Below, in pieces: positions 27,886 through 34,440 of a stretch of 64,000 bases of DNA (position 1 is the stretch's first letter; each line of letters opens with the position of its first letter). Both the position numbers and the translations under genes were made by a program. Source of the DNA: Labilithrix sp. (lineage in GTDB: Bacteria > Myxococcota_A > Polyangia > Polyangiales > Polyangiaceae); NCBI GenBank assembly GCA_019637155.1, contig JAHBWE010000005.1, positions 460,187-524,186 of the forward strand. Reading direction: 5' to 3'. A model generated the notes under the pieces. The model searched no databases, had not been told where the DNA came from, and saw nothing but the letters and a program-made list of their open reading frames with translations.

Positions 27886-28929
27886 ATGAACCACTCAGCA
27901 ACCGGCGACACCTACGCTACCTCCGTCGATCTCGCGAACAACTCGTCCGCGCCAACCGCCGCCGCATTCAACCCCGGACTCGCGGCCGCGCTGGAGAACG
28001 CGGAGTGGCTTCGCAAGCACGGCGGCGCCGCGCGCACTCTCGAGATGGTCGAGTTCGCGGAGTCCGGCACGTGGACCGTTCCGGCCGGCGTTCGGTGGGT
28101 GTGGCTCTACGCGATCGGCGGAGGCGGAGGCGGCGGCGCCGGCATCCTCGGGGATGACGTCGGCTCCAGCTTCATGGGCACGACCGGTGGTGGTGGTGGT
28201 GGCGGGGCTCAAGGCGTTTGGCACATGCGTCCCGTCGAGCCTGGGATGACGATCTACGTCACGATTGGCGCCGGCGGCGCTGGTGGCACGACGTCTGCGG
28301 CTCACGGTGCGGCCGGCGAACGTTCCAGCTTCACGTTCGACGGGCCGGGCGAGTCGTTCACGGCGTACGGCGGCGCTGGCGGGCGCGGTGGAGTGAAGAC
28401 GGGGCAAGACGAGATGAGCTACGCGTTCGCGCCGGGCGGCGGACCCGCGCTCGCTCAGAGGCGCGCCTACCTGATGTCGGGCTCGATATCGGACTCGAAG
28501 CTCTATCCGTATCTCGCTCCGGGCAACGGAGGTTTCAGCGCATCGTCGAACGTCGGTCCGATCGACGGACCGAACCGCGCGTGCGACGGTCAGCTCTCCC
28601 ATGGTCAGACCGAGCTTGGTCACTCTCTGGGCGGAACGATCGGGACGACGGCGACGCCCTACCTCGGCGGAGGCGCGGGCGGCGGAGGCGGCTCCTCCTC
28701 GATGGGCCCCGGCGGAAACGGCGGAAACGGTGGAAACGGCAACGCAAGCGGTACGGGCGGCCACGCGACGAACGGTGAGAACGCCCCGTCCTACGGCGCG
28801 GGCGGTGGAGGCGGAGGCGGCGGCGGGAACGGTAGCGCGGGGCCCGCGGGCGGCAACCCCGGCGCTGGCGGGAACGGCGCCGACGGTCTCGGGCGGATCT
28901 TCTACGTCAAGCCGGAGGTCGACACGTGA
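27886..28929 (+). CDS. glycine-rich, tail-fibre-like protein
   Basis: A 347-residue protein. The core begins with VEFAESGTWTVPAGVRWVWLYAIGGGGGGG, matching the glycine-rich domain found in phage tail fibres and prophage minor structural proteins (pattern F--SGTWTVPAGV--V-V--IGGGGGGG). Long Gly-rich runs alternate with short Tyr/Ser loops and the protein ends RIFYVKPEV. It probably forms a polyglycine-II-type or collagen-like receptor-binding surface. In an element without capsid genes, such a protein may modify the helper phage's adhesion, or be a relic of a lost tail module. The 94-bp gap upstream has no gene. Confidence 0.78.
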   Translation: MNHSATGDTYATSVDLANNSSAPTAAAFNPGLAAALENAEWLRKHGGAARTLEMVEFAESGTWTVPAGVRWVWLYAIGGGGGGGAGILGDDVGSSFMGTTGGGGGGGAQGVWHMRPVEPGMTIYVTIGAGGAGGTTSAAHGAAGERSSFTFDGPGESFTAYGGAGGRGGVKTGQDEMSYAFAPGGGPALAQRRAYLMSGSISDSKLYPYLAPGNGGFSASSNVGPIDGPNRACDGQLSHGQTELGHSLGGTIGTTATPYLGGGAGGGGGSSSMGPGGNGGNGGNGNASGTGGHATNGENAPSYGAGGGGGGGGGNGSAGPAGGNPGAGGNGADGLGRIFYVKPEVDT

Positions 28930-29129
28930 TGACGATGAGAGACCCGACGGCGATCGATCCGCGCGCTCCGGCACTCAACTACGTCGCAGAGAAGCCGCGC
29001 GGTGGGGAGCACGCCGCGCCGTTGACGATCGATATCCCCGCTACGCGCGAGCACACGCGGATTATCGTCATCGTCGACTTCTGCGGATCGGGCGATGGCG
29101 GAGGTTCGGAACTGCGCCTTGCGGCGTGA
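28929..29129 (+). CDS. small element protein, unknown
   Basis: ATG 28929 overlaps the fibre-like gene's stop by one base. The 66-residue product, beginning MTMRDPTAIDPRAPALNYVAEKPR, contains one beta-rich stretch (APLTIDIPATREHTRIIVIVDFCGSGDGGG). Coupling to the fibre-like gene suggests a structural accessory or chaperone. There is no family match I can name. Confidence 0.55.
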   Translation: MTMRDPTAIDPRAPALNYVAEKPRGGEHAAPLTIDIPATREHTRIIVIVDFCGSGDGGGSELRLAA

Positions 29130-29181
29130 GGAAGCTGACGTGTGCATAGCGCACGCATCATCGAAGAGGAGAGGGACGACG

Positions 29182-29814
29182 ATGAAGAACGACGAACACG
29201 AGGCGACGATCGACGCGATGATCGCGCCGTTCCAGAACGGGGTGATGGCGATGTCCTCGCAGGGGATGGCCGAGCTCCGAGCGCTGGCCGCGACACGCCT
29301 TGGCTCGCTCACCGCGCAAGCCGCGCGCAACACGAACGCGACCACGACGCCGAATCCGATCTCGCGGACGACGACGCCCGCGAAGCCCGTCGTCGCGTCG
29401 CCAGCGAAGAGCAAGAGCGTGCTCCGCCGTGAAGCTGCTCAACGTGAGCCGACGAAGACGACGACCACCACGACCACGAAGAAGACGATCACCGCGCCGG
29501 TCGCGGTGCCCGCACGAAAGGACAGGACGATGATGATGACTCGCACGCCCTTCAAGAGTGAGCGCGCCTCGCGCGCGTACCTCGAACGCGTCGCTGACGA
29601 TCCGACCGCGAACAGTGATGCTCGCCGCGAGGCCGGCTCCGCTCTGGCGAAGCTTGGCCTTCGCCTCCCGCCCGACGAGCACGCGAAGGTGCTCTCTGGC
29701 ATGGGGATTCGCGAGCGCGAACGCGGCGGTCCGATCGTTCGCGAGGACGGGAGCGTGGAGTTCCGTCGCGTCCTCCCCAGCGAGGCGCGCCGCGCGGCGG
29801 GAGGTGCGGCGTGA
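29182..29814 (+). CDS. element protein with Thr/Lys-rich linker, unknown
   Basis: Start ATG 29182 follows GAGGAGAGGG. The 210-residue product has a helical N-terminus (NDEHEATIDAMIAPFQNGVMAMSSQGMAELRAL), a very Thr-rich centre (TKTTTTTTTKK) that resembles a linker, and a C-terminal part with RASRAYLERVADDPTANSDARREAGSALAKLGLRLPPDEHAK. The 3' end overlaps the next start by four bases. Function unknown. The Thr/Lys linker is compositionally unlike neighbouring proteins. Confidence 0.62.
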   Translation: MKNDEHEATIDAMIAPFQNGVMAMSSQGMAELRALAATRLGSLTAQAARNTNATTTPNPISRTTTPAKPVVASPAKSKSVLRREAAQREPTKTTTTTTTKKTITAPVAVPARKDRTMMMTRTPFKSERASRAYLERVADDPTANSDARREAGSALAKLGLRLPPDEHAKVLSGMGIRERERGGPIVREDGSVEFRRVLPSEARRAAGGAA

Positions 29815-30905
29815 TCAATAACGTCACCTCATGGCTCGGCTTCGGCGGCGGCGGCGGTCCGCTGAACCTCGACAACAGCCTCGCCGCGGAGAAGGACGCC
29901 ATCGCGCGCGCCCTCTCGTCGCCGCGTTCGGCGGAACGCCGCGCCAAGCTCCTCGATGCGATCCGATCTATGAGCGCGGGCGATCGGCGCGAGTTCCGCG
30001 AGAAGCGGAAGGCGGAGCTCGACGCCGCGCGAGACGAGGAGCTCAAGGCGCTCCGCGAGAGGACCACGGCGGCGGCGGAGGATCATCGCGGCGCGGTCGC
30101 GGAGCTCGAGGACGTGCTCAACGTTCGCGACGCGGAGATTGACGAAGCCATTGCCGCGGAGTTGAGAGAGCGACTCTACCCCCTCATAAAGGCCTTCGGC
30201 GAGGCGCCGCGCGCAACGGCGAGGGAGATCGCGATGGTGTGGAGCGACCTCGCGACGCGTCTCAAGTATGAGACCGGGCGCGACCTCGATTCGATCCACC
30301 TCGTGTTCGCCTTCGTGGCAGCGATCGGCAACGAGAACATCATCGGGTGCCGTCGCTTCTATGACAGCTTCATCTGTGCGGAGGACTCGCGCTGTCGACG
30401 CGGCGAAGGTGCCTTGATCACGGCCGCCGCTGCCGCATGCGCCGCAAACGAGAACGCGGTCCATATCGATTCATGCCTTCGGCGGCTTGAGGAGGCGGTC
30501 GCGGGGGCGATGACTGGGGCGAGTACACCAAGTGCGACCGTCCGATCAGCGCACCAACGCTACGCGTCCTCTGCTCTCCGGGTCGAAGCCGTTGAGCGCG
30601 CGCAGTCGAGCGACGAGCACAAGAGGGAGATCGGCGCACCGACTCGGTCGGAGAGTCGGAAGTCTCAAGAAGAAGCATACGAGAGCGTGCTCGTGCGCAT
30701 GAGCAACTCGGTCGTCAATCGCATCGGTAGCGCGTGGGCGCGAGAGCAGCTGTCGAAGAAGCCCCGGATCGCCGACGATGAGGAGCGCGTGCGTGTCGAC
30801 GTCCCCGAGAAGAAGGTGAGGGCGCACGTCGAGGAGGAGAACGAGGCGAGCTCCGAGGAGGAGGCGTTCACGAACCTGATGATGAAGGAGGATGCGGCGT
30901 CATGA
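29811..30905 (+). CDS. large element protein of unknown function, helical
   Basis: GTG 29811 overlaps the previous TGA (GTGA). The 364-residue product has a Gly-rich N-terminus (SWLGFGGGGGPLNLD), a coiled-coil-like stretch (REFREKRKAELDAARDEELKALRERTTAAAEDHRGAVAELEDVL), a globular middle with Cys residues (CRRFYDSFICAEDSRCRRG), and an acidic C-terminus (EEENEASSEEEAFTNLMMKED). Lower GC3 than neighbours in the middle suggests recent acquisition or relaxed selection. There is no recognised family. It may be structural or an inhibitor of a helper phage, but nothing shows which. Confidence 0.65.
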   Translation: MINNVTSWLGFGGGGGPLNLDNSLAAEKDAIARALSSPRSAERRAKLLDAIRSMSAGDRREFREKRKAELDAARDEELKALRERTTAAAEDHRGAVAELEDVLNVRDAEIDEAIAAELRERLYPLIKAFGEAPRATAREIAMVWSDLATRLKYETGRDLDSIHLVFAFVAAIGNENIIGCRRFYDSFICAEDSRCRRGEGALITAAAAACAANENAVHIDSCLRRLEEAVAGAMTGASTPSATVRSAHQRYASSALRVEAVERAQSSDEHKREIGAPTRSESRKSQEEAYESVLVRMSNSVVNRIGSAWAREQLSKKPRIADDEERVRVDVPEKKVRAHVEEENEASSEEEAFTNLMMKEDAAS

Positions 30906-31117
30906 GCGAGCCCGACGAGCCGAGCGTGCCGGAGCCCGACGAGCCGATCCCGGACACGGAGCCCGCACCGATCCTCACCGCCGAGAACAACTACAGCCCC
31001 GGGCCTGGCGTGACGTCGTCAGGGACGATCGTCGTCCTCGGCGGTGGACATGGGGATCGAGGCGAGGTCCCGCAAGCGATCAGGGATCATCAGCGGCGCT
31101 CGACGTACTATCGCTGA
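30902..31117 (+). CDS. small acidic Pro-rich element protein
   Basis: ATG 30902 overlaps the previous stop (ATGA). The 71-residue product begins MSEPDEPSVPEPDEPIPD, an acidic Pro/Glu/Asp tract, followed by a Gly-rich segment and a basic end (RDHQRRSTYYR). It looks intrinsically disordered. Its stop overlaps the next start by one base, so it belongs to the same coupled block. Function unknown. Confidence 0.58.
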   Translation: MSEPDEPSVPEPDEPIPDTEPAPILTAENNYSPGPGVTSSGTIVVLGGGHGDRGEVPQAIRDHQRRSTYYR

Positions 31118-31449
31118 TGATCGGGCCGGCGCTCGCTGACCGCGCCATCGCGGCTCAATTGCTCTCGATCGTGGCTCCGATCCTGGTCGCCTCTCCGGCG
31201 TTCCGGGATCGGAGCCGGTGGCCGCATGCATGCGCGGTTCTCCGGCGCGAGTCCAAGCGGGTGACGAGCCGGGCCGATCTGGCCGGCTGGTTCGTCGCGA
31301 ACGGGATGCCCGCGCAAGCTCGCGAGTGCCTCAAGCGGAAGGTGCCGCGCGGGTCGATTTTGTGCTGGCTCGAAGTGGATGACGTCGATGTCGCCGGCGC
31401 GGGCTTCGTCGTGCTCGACGTCACGGCGGCGCTGCGGGCCGCGGGGTGA
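31117..31449 (+). CDS. small element protein, unknown
   Basis: ATG 31117 in a TGATG overlap. The 110-residue product has two helices (MIGPALADRAIAAQLLSIVAPILVASPAFRD) then SRADLAGWFVANGMPAQARECLKRKVPRGSILCWLEVDDVDVAGAGFVVLDVTAALRA. The ADLAGWFVANGMPAQAREC segment resembles a short helix-turn-helix or SAM-like unit. It is the last gene of the coupled block that starts at 29182. No function can be assigned. Confidence 0.6.
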   Translation: MIGPALADRAIAAQLLSIVAPILVASPAFRDRSRWPHACAVLRRESKRVTSRADLAGWFVANGMPAQARECLKRKVPRGSILCWLEVDDVDVAGAGFVVLDVTAALRAAG

Positions 31450-31500
31450 CGGGGAGCGCGCCGGCTACGACTCGCGCATCGTGGCCGGCGTGCGCACGAG

Positions 31501-31770
31501 CTATCGGCGTCGAGGCGTGCGCACCGACGCACGAGCGGGCTTCGTCTTCGGGATGGCTTCGAGCTTGTCGAGCCGCTCCTCGATCTTTCGATGCGTGCGC
31601 TCCGAGTGGACGGCTAGCTCCTTGTCGAGAGCCTCGAAGCCCTTCTTGGTCTCCGCTCGGTGCGCTTTCACGTCCGTCGCGACCGCGTCGACCTTCGTCG
31701 CCAGGTCAGCCAGGGTGCGCTGCATTTCGGCGAGCACCTTCAGCACGTCTTTGGTCGTCGGGTCCGCCAT
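31501..31770 (-). CDS. coiled-coil element protein on the opposite strand
   Basis: An 89-residue protein, the only minus-strand gene in the element. Almost the whole length is a heptad-patterned coiled coil (VLKVLAEMQRTLADLATKVDAVATDVKAHRAETKKGFEALDKELAVHSERTHRKIEERLDKLE) with a basic tail. This DUF1640/t-SNARE-like coiled-coil pattern occurs in many phage and toxin-associated small proteins. It is divergent from the ribbon-helix-helix gene across a 147-bp region with tandem operator-like repeats. Function unknown. Confidence 0.65.
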   Translation of the reverse strand: MADPTTKDVLKVLAEMQRTLADLATKVDAVATDVKAHRAETKKGFEALDKELAVHSERTHRKIEERLDKLEAIPKTKPARASVRTPRRR

Positions 31771-31821
31771 CGTCCGAACAGCGTACGGGCGCTCGCGACG
31801 GCTCGCAAAATTCTTCCGCGG

Positions 31822-31843
31822 CGATTCTTTAACGATTCCTTAA
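31822..31843. promoter_or_regulatory. tandem 11-bp repeats in divergent promoter region, candidate operator
   Basis: CGATTCTTTAA (31822-31832) is followed immediately by CGATTCCTTAA (31833-31843), one mismatch. They sit in an AT-richer part of the gap between the minus-strand coiled-coil gene and the plus-strand ribbon-helix-helix-like gene. Tandem 11-bp sites are the usual spacing for cooperative RHH dimers, so autoregulation by the downstream protein is plausible. The rest of 31771-31917 shows nothing else. Confidence 0.5.
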
Positions 31844-31917
31844 ACATGACGCGCGTCCCGACGACATGCGTCAAAAACGCCGCTGGACGAGGGTCTTTCA
31901 GCGCTTCAAGGTGCAGC

Positions 31918-32112
31918 ATGGTCGAGCGAACGAAGACCCTAACGATCAAGGTTAGCGAGGACGAGCTCTACATGGCGCACGCGCTCGCTGACGCTGGAGA
32001 CGAGTCGATCGGGCGGTACCTCCGCCGCGTCGTCGCCTCCGATTACGCGCGTCGGTTCGGAGATGCTCCGCCCCCGAAGGCGAAGCTGAAGACCGGACCG
32101 AAGAAGCGCTGA
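31918..32112 (+). CDS. ribbon-helix-helix-like small DNA-binding protein
   Basis: ATG 31918 has AAGGTG six bases upstream. The 64-residue product contains KTLTIKVSEDELYMAHALADAGDESIGRYLRRVVASDYARRFG: a beta strand followed by two helices, the CopG/Arc/MobC-like layout. The Lys/Pro-rich tail (PPPKAKLKTGPKKR) could contact DNA. It probably autoregulates, or may assist recombination near the integrase. Tandem 11-bp repeats lie about 75 bp upstream. Confidence 0.7.
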   Translation: MVERTKTLTIKVSEDELYMAHALADAGDESIGRYLRRVVASDYARRFGDAPPPKAKLKTGPKKR

Positions 32113-32187
32113 AAGTGAATCGCGGCGCGCCGGGGGTAGGAGCCCGACGCGCCGCTTCGTCCACAACCCTCACCAGGAAGAAGACAC

Positions 32188-32676
32188 ATGAAGAATGCCA
32201 CGAACGGCACGACGAAGCACGACGACGACGTTTTCAAGCCAGAGATCACGGAGAAGCCTCCCACGGAGTTGGGCGACGGCGTAGGCAATGCACGCGACAT
32301 GATCCACATCGCGCTCGACCACATGGATCGCCTCGTTGGGATCGCAATCGGGATCGTCGATGACGACACCGGAACGACTGACGAGCGCGACGGAGAGCGC
32401 ATCAGGAAGGTCGCTAGCAAGCTGCGGTCGAACCTCCTGGGGGCGGCGGGCGAGCTGGCTTGCATGCCGACGAACGTGGTCGACGCGCTGAACGAGTTCC
32501 CCTGGCACGATCTGACCGCGGAACAAGCGGCGCGCATCACGAAGAAGATCCTCGACGAGGCGCGCGAGCATCGTGGCAGCTACATCCCATGCGGCTTCTG
32601 GATCCAGCGCTTGGCGGAGGAAGAGGGGAAGGAGAAGCGCGCCGCCCACGACGCCGCGAAGGAGCACGCAAGGTGA
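32188..32676 (+). CDS. element protein of unknown function
   Basis: A 162-residue acidic protein: unstructured N-terminus (KNATNGTTKHDDDVFKPEI), then helices (LGDGVGNARDMIHIALDHMDRLVGIAIGIVDDD, GERIRKVASKLRSNLLGAAGELACMPTNVVDAL) and a C-terminal helix (EEEGKEKRAAHDAAKEHAR). AAGAAGACAC precedes the ATG. It is coupled to the next gene by GTGA. Position between the RHH protein and the integrase suggests a recombination or regulatory role; no family is recognised. Confidence 0.62.
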   Translation: MKNATNGTTKHDDDVFKPEITEKPPTELGDGVGNARDMIHIALDHMDRLVGIAIGIVDDDTGTTDERDGERIRKVASKLRSNLLGAAGELACMPTNVVDALNEFPWHDLTAEQAARITKKILDEAREHRGSYIPCGFWIQRLAEEEGKEKRAAHDAAKEHAR

Positions 32677-32963
32677 GGCGCGAGCGCGAAGAGAGCCCGC
32701 GGCAGTACGTCGTCACGGCCCTCCGAGAGGTGCTTGCGTCGCGAGCGGCGGGGCAGGAGACGCCGAGGCGTGAGAGCCCGCGCGCGACGCTTGAGGCGGC
32801 GATCGACTCGCTCGAGAGCATCTCTCTCGGCGTGACGCTCTTCCCCCTCAACGACACGCGCTCGACGCTTGCCGAGCTGGGCGAGCGGAGGGCGGCACTC
32901 GCGGGGCGCATCGCGGAGGTGCGCGCGGAGCTCCGCGCGCTGATCGAGAGGGGGACGCTGTAG
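32673..32963 (+). CDS. small helical element protein
   Basis: GTG 32673 overlaps the previous TGA by four bases, which decides the start. The 96-residue product has a basic N-terminus (RREREESPRQYVVTALREVLASR) and a C-terminal coiled-coil-like helix (STLAELGERRAALAGRIAEVRAELRALIERGTL). It ends three bases before the integrase ATG, so it is very likely co-expressed with the integrase. A directionality or accessory role is possible but unproven. Confidence 0.6.
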   Translation: MRREREESPRQYVVTALREVLASRAAGQETPRRESPRATLEAAIDSLESISLGVTLFPLNDTRSTLAELGERRAALAGRIAEVRAELRALIERGTL

Positions 32964-32965
32964 CG

Positions 32966-34336
32966 ATGGGACGCCCCGCGAGTGGATCGGTTCGGTGGAA
33001 CGCGACGGCGAAGACGTGGGAGTGCCGCGTCACGCTGAGCGACGGCAAGCGCTCGCGCCCGATCCCCCTGACGGGGCTCGCGGCGTGCGCCGTCGCACCG
33101 ACCGATCCGCCGCGGGGCTGCACCTGCGAGCCGTGCAAGGTCTCCCGCGAGACCGCGCGAGCAGTCTCCGAGCGCATGCGCGCCGGCGCGCACGTCGACG
33201 TCGCGACAGAGGAGACCGCGAACGAGTGGTTTGCGCGCTACATGAAGCACTCGAAGGAGAGCGGGCAGACGGACACGTCGAAGAAGAGGACTCGCTGGAA
33301 CAAGTGGATCGCGCCGCGCATCGGGACGAAGCCGATGGTGCTCGTCACACGCGACGACGTGGAAGACATCCGCGATGACCTCGACCGCGCGATCCTCGCC
33401 TGGCAGCGCGCCGGGAAGAGCGGCGGCAAGAAGGGACGCGAGGTCGCGGGGAAGACGACCATGAACATCTGGTCGTGCCTCACGTCGTCGTTCAAGGCGG
33501 CGACGAACAGCAAGCGGCGCGACCTCCGCGTGCTTCACGGTAGGTCCAACCCGTGCGTCGGTGTCGAGCCGCCGGGGGATCGCGACTCGCGCCAGGGTCG
33601 CCGGAAGACGTTTCTCTACCCGCGCGAGGCCGCGGCGCTGCTCTCGTGCGCCGACGTGCCGCTCGAGTGGCGCGAGGTCTACGCGATCGCGCTGTACCTC
33701 TACCTCCGTCCCGGGGAGCTCCGCGTGCTGACGTGCGGGGATGTCGATCCTGACTTCGCGTTCGTGAGCATCACGAAAGCCTGGGACTACGAGGACGGCG
33801 AAGTGAAGCCGCCGAAGACGCGCAACGGTGTTCGGCGTGTGCCGATCCCAGCGACGCTCGCGCCCCTTCTCCGCCGGATGGTCGACGGACGCGCGCCCTC
33901 GGAGCTCGTCGTGCCGCGCCTCTCTGCGTTCGGCGAAGACCACCTTGCGGAGCAATGGCGGAAGCACCTGACGGCGGCTGGCGTCACACGCTCGGAGCTG
34001 CACGCGTCGACGCGCACGCACGTGCAAAGCAACTTCCGTTCGTGCCGAGACAGTGGCCTCACGTGGCTCGCGCTCTCGGGCGTCGACGTGACCAAGATCA
34101 TGCGGCGCGCGGGCCACGATCACATCCAGACGACGATGGGCTACGTGAAGCTGGCGGAGGATCTTGCCGGCGACCTTGGCGAGCCGTTCGCGCCGCTCCC
34201 CGAGGGGCCCGAGGGTTCTGCAACCGTTTTGGTTTTCTGGCCGAAAGATCCTCAGAAAACCCGGGAAAAACAGTGCCGGAGGAGGGAGTCGAACCCCCGA
34301 CCTAGCGCGTATGAAACGCCCGCTCTAACCAACTGA
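32966..34336 (+). CDS. int: tyrosine integrase; attachment core lies within its 3' coding end
   Basis: A 456-residue tyrosine recombinase. The N-terminal Arm/core-binding part includes SVRWNATAKTWECRVTLSDGKRSRPI and ANEWFARYMKHSKESGQTD. The catalytic domain has the first Arg in LYLRPGELRVLTCGDVD (Arg about 248), box II around RDSGLTWLALSGVDVTKIMRRAGHDHIQTTMGY, and the nucleophile Tyr about 393. The last 14 residues (NPRPSAYETPALTN) are translated from the antisense of tRNA-Met, so the integrated form has a host-derived tail. In the excised circle the frame continues instead into the 94-codon segment at 23415-23696, predicting 536 residues. This matches the Mx8 int/intX arrangement in Myxococcus. 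Confidence 0.93.
   Translation: MGRPASGSVRWNATAKTWECRVTLSDGKRSRPIPLTGLAACAVAPTDPPRGCTCEPCKVSRETARAVSERMRAGAHVDVATEETANEWFARYMKHSKESGQTDTSKKRTRWNKWIAPRIGTKPMVLVTRDDVEDIRDDLDRAILAWQRAGKSGGKKGREVAGKTTMNIWSCLTSSFKAATNSKRRDLRVLHGRSNPCVGVEPPGDRDSRQGRRKTFLYPREAAALLSCADVPLEWREVYAIALYLYLRPGELRVLTCGDVDPDFAFVSITKAWDYEDGEVKPPKTRNGVRRVPIPATLAPLLRRMVDGRAPSELVVPRLSAFGEDHLAEQWRKHLTAAGVTRSELHASTRTHVQSNFRSCRDSGLTWLALSGVDVTKIMRRAGHDHIQTTMGYVKLAEDLAGDLGEPFAPLPEGPEGSATVLVFWPKDPQKTREKQCRRRESNPRPSAYETPALTN
34272..34293. repeat. attR: 22-bp core overlapping tRNA-Met 3' end
   Basis: Identical to 23395-23416. It covers the discriminator base, acceptor strand and 3' T-arm side of tRNA-Met(CAU), so each recombination product keeps a functional tRNA. 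It lies inside the integrase coding frame, which reads CRRRES across it. Confidence 0.93.
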
Positions 34337-34347
34337 GCTACTCCGGC
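34274..34347 (-). tRNA. tRNA-Met (CAU anticodon)
   Basis: A 74-nt cloverleaf on the minus strand: acceptor GCCGGAG/CTCCGGC with A discriminator, D-stem GCTC/GAGC with AGTTGGTTA loop, anticodon stem GGCGT/GCGCT around TTCATAC (CAT at 34-36), and T-arm GGGGG-TTCGACT-CCCTC. The fully paired 1-72 position argues against initiator tRNA. An elongator Met is favoured, though an Ile2 tRNA with a modified C34 cannot be excluded by eye. The CCA is not encoded. This is the integration target of the element. Confidence 0.93.
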
Positions 34348-34440
34348 GGTCGGGAAATATGTGCGAGGGGTGAGCGATCTAGACCGGCGCGCATCGGTTG
34401 GCAAGGCCGCCTTTCCGATGTGGCCTGGTAGGCTTGGCCG

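Larger units (their letters stand above)
23395..34293 (+). mobile_element. 10.9-kb integrative element in tRNA-Met, satellite-like
   Basis: The element is bounded by identical 22-bp repeats, the right one overlapping the 3' end of tRNA-Met(CAU), and carries a tyrosine integrase directly beside the right end. About 18 genes, all but one on the plus strand and many joined by ATGA/GTGA/TGATG overlaps, include a VapE-type primase/helicase, HTH regulators, a glycine-rich fibre-like protein and many unknowns. There is no recognisable terminase, portal, capsid, tail, relaxase or T4SS gene. VapE plus integrase without packaging genes is typical of phage-inducible islands and other satellites, so this is the favoured reading; a degenerate prophage or IME is the alternative. 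Right and left ends are intact, so excision looks possible. Confidence 0.9.
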
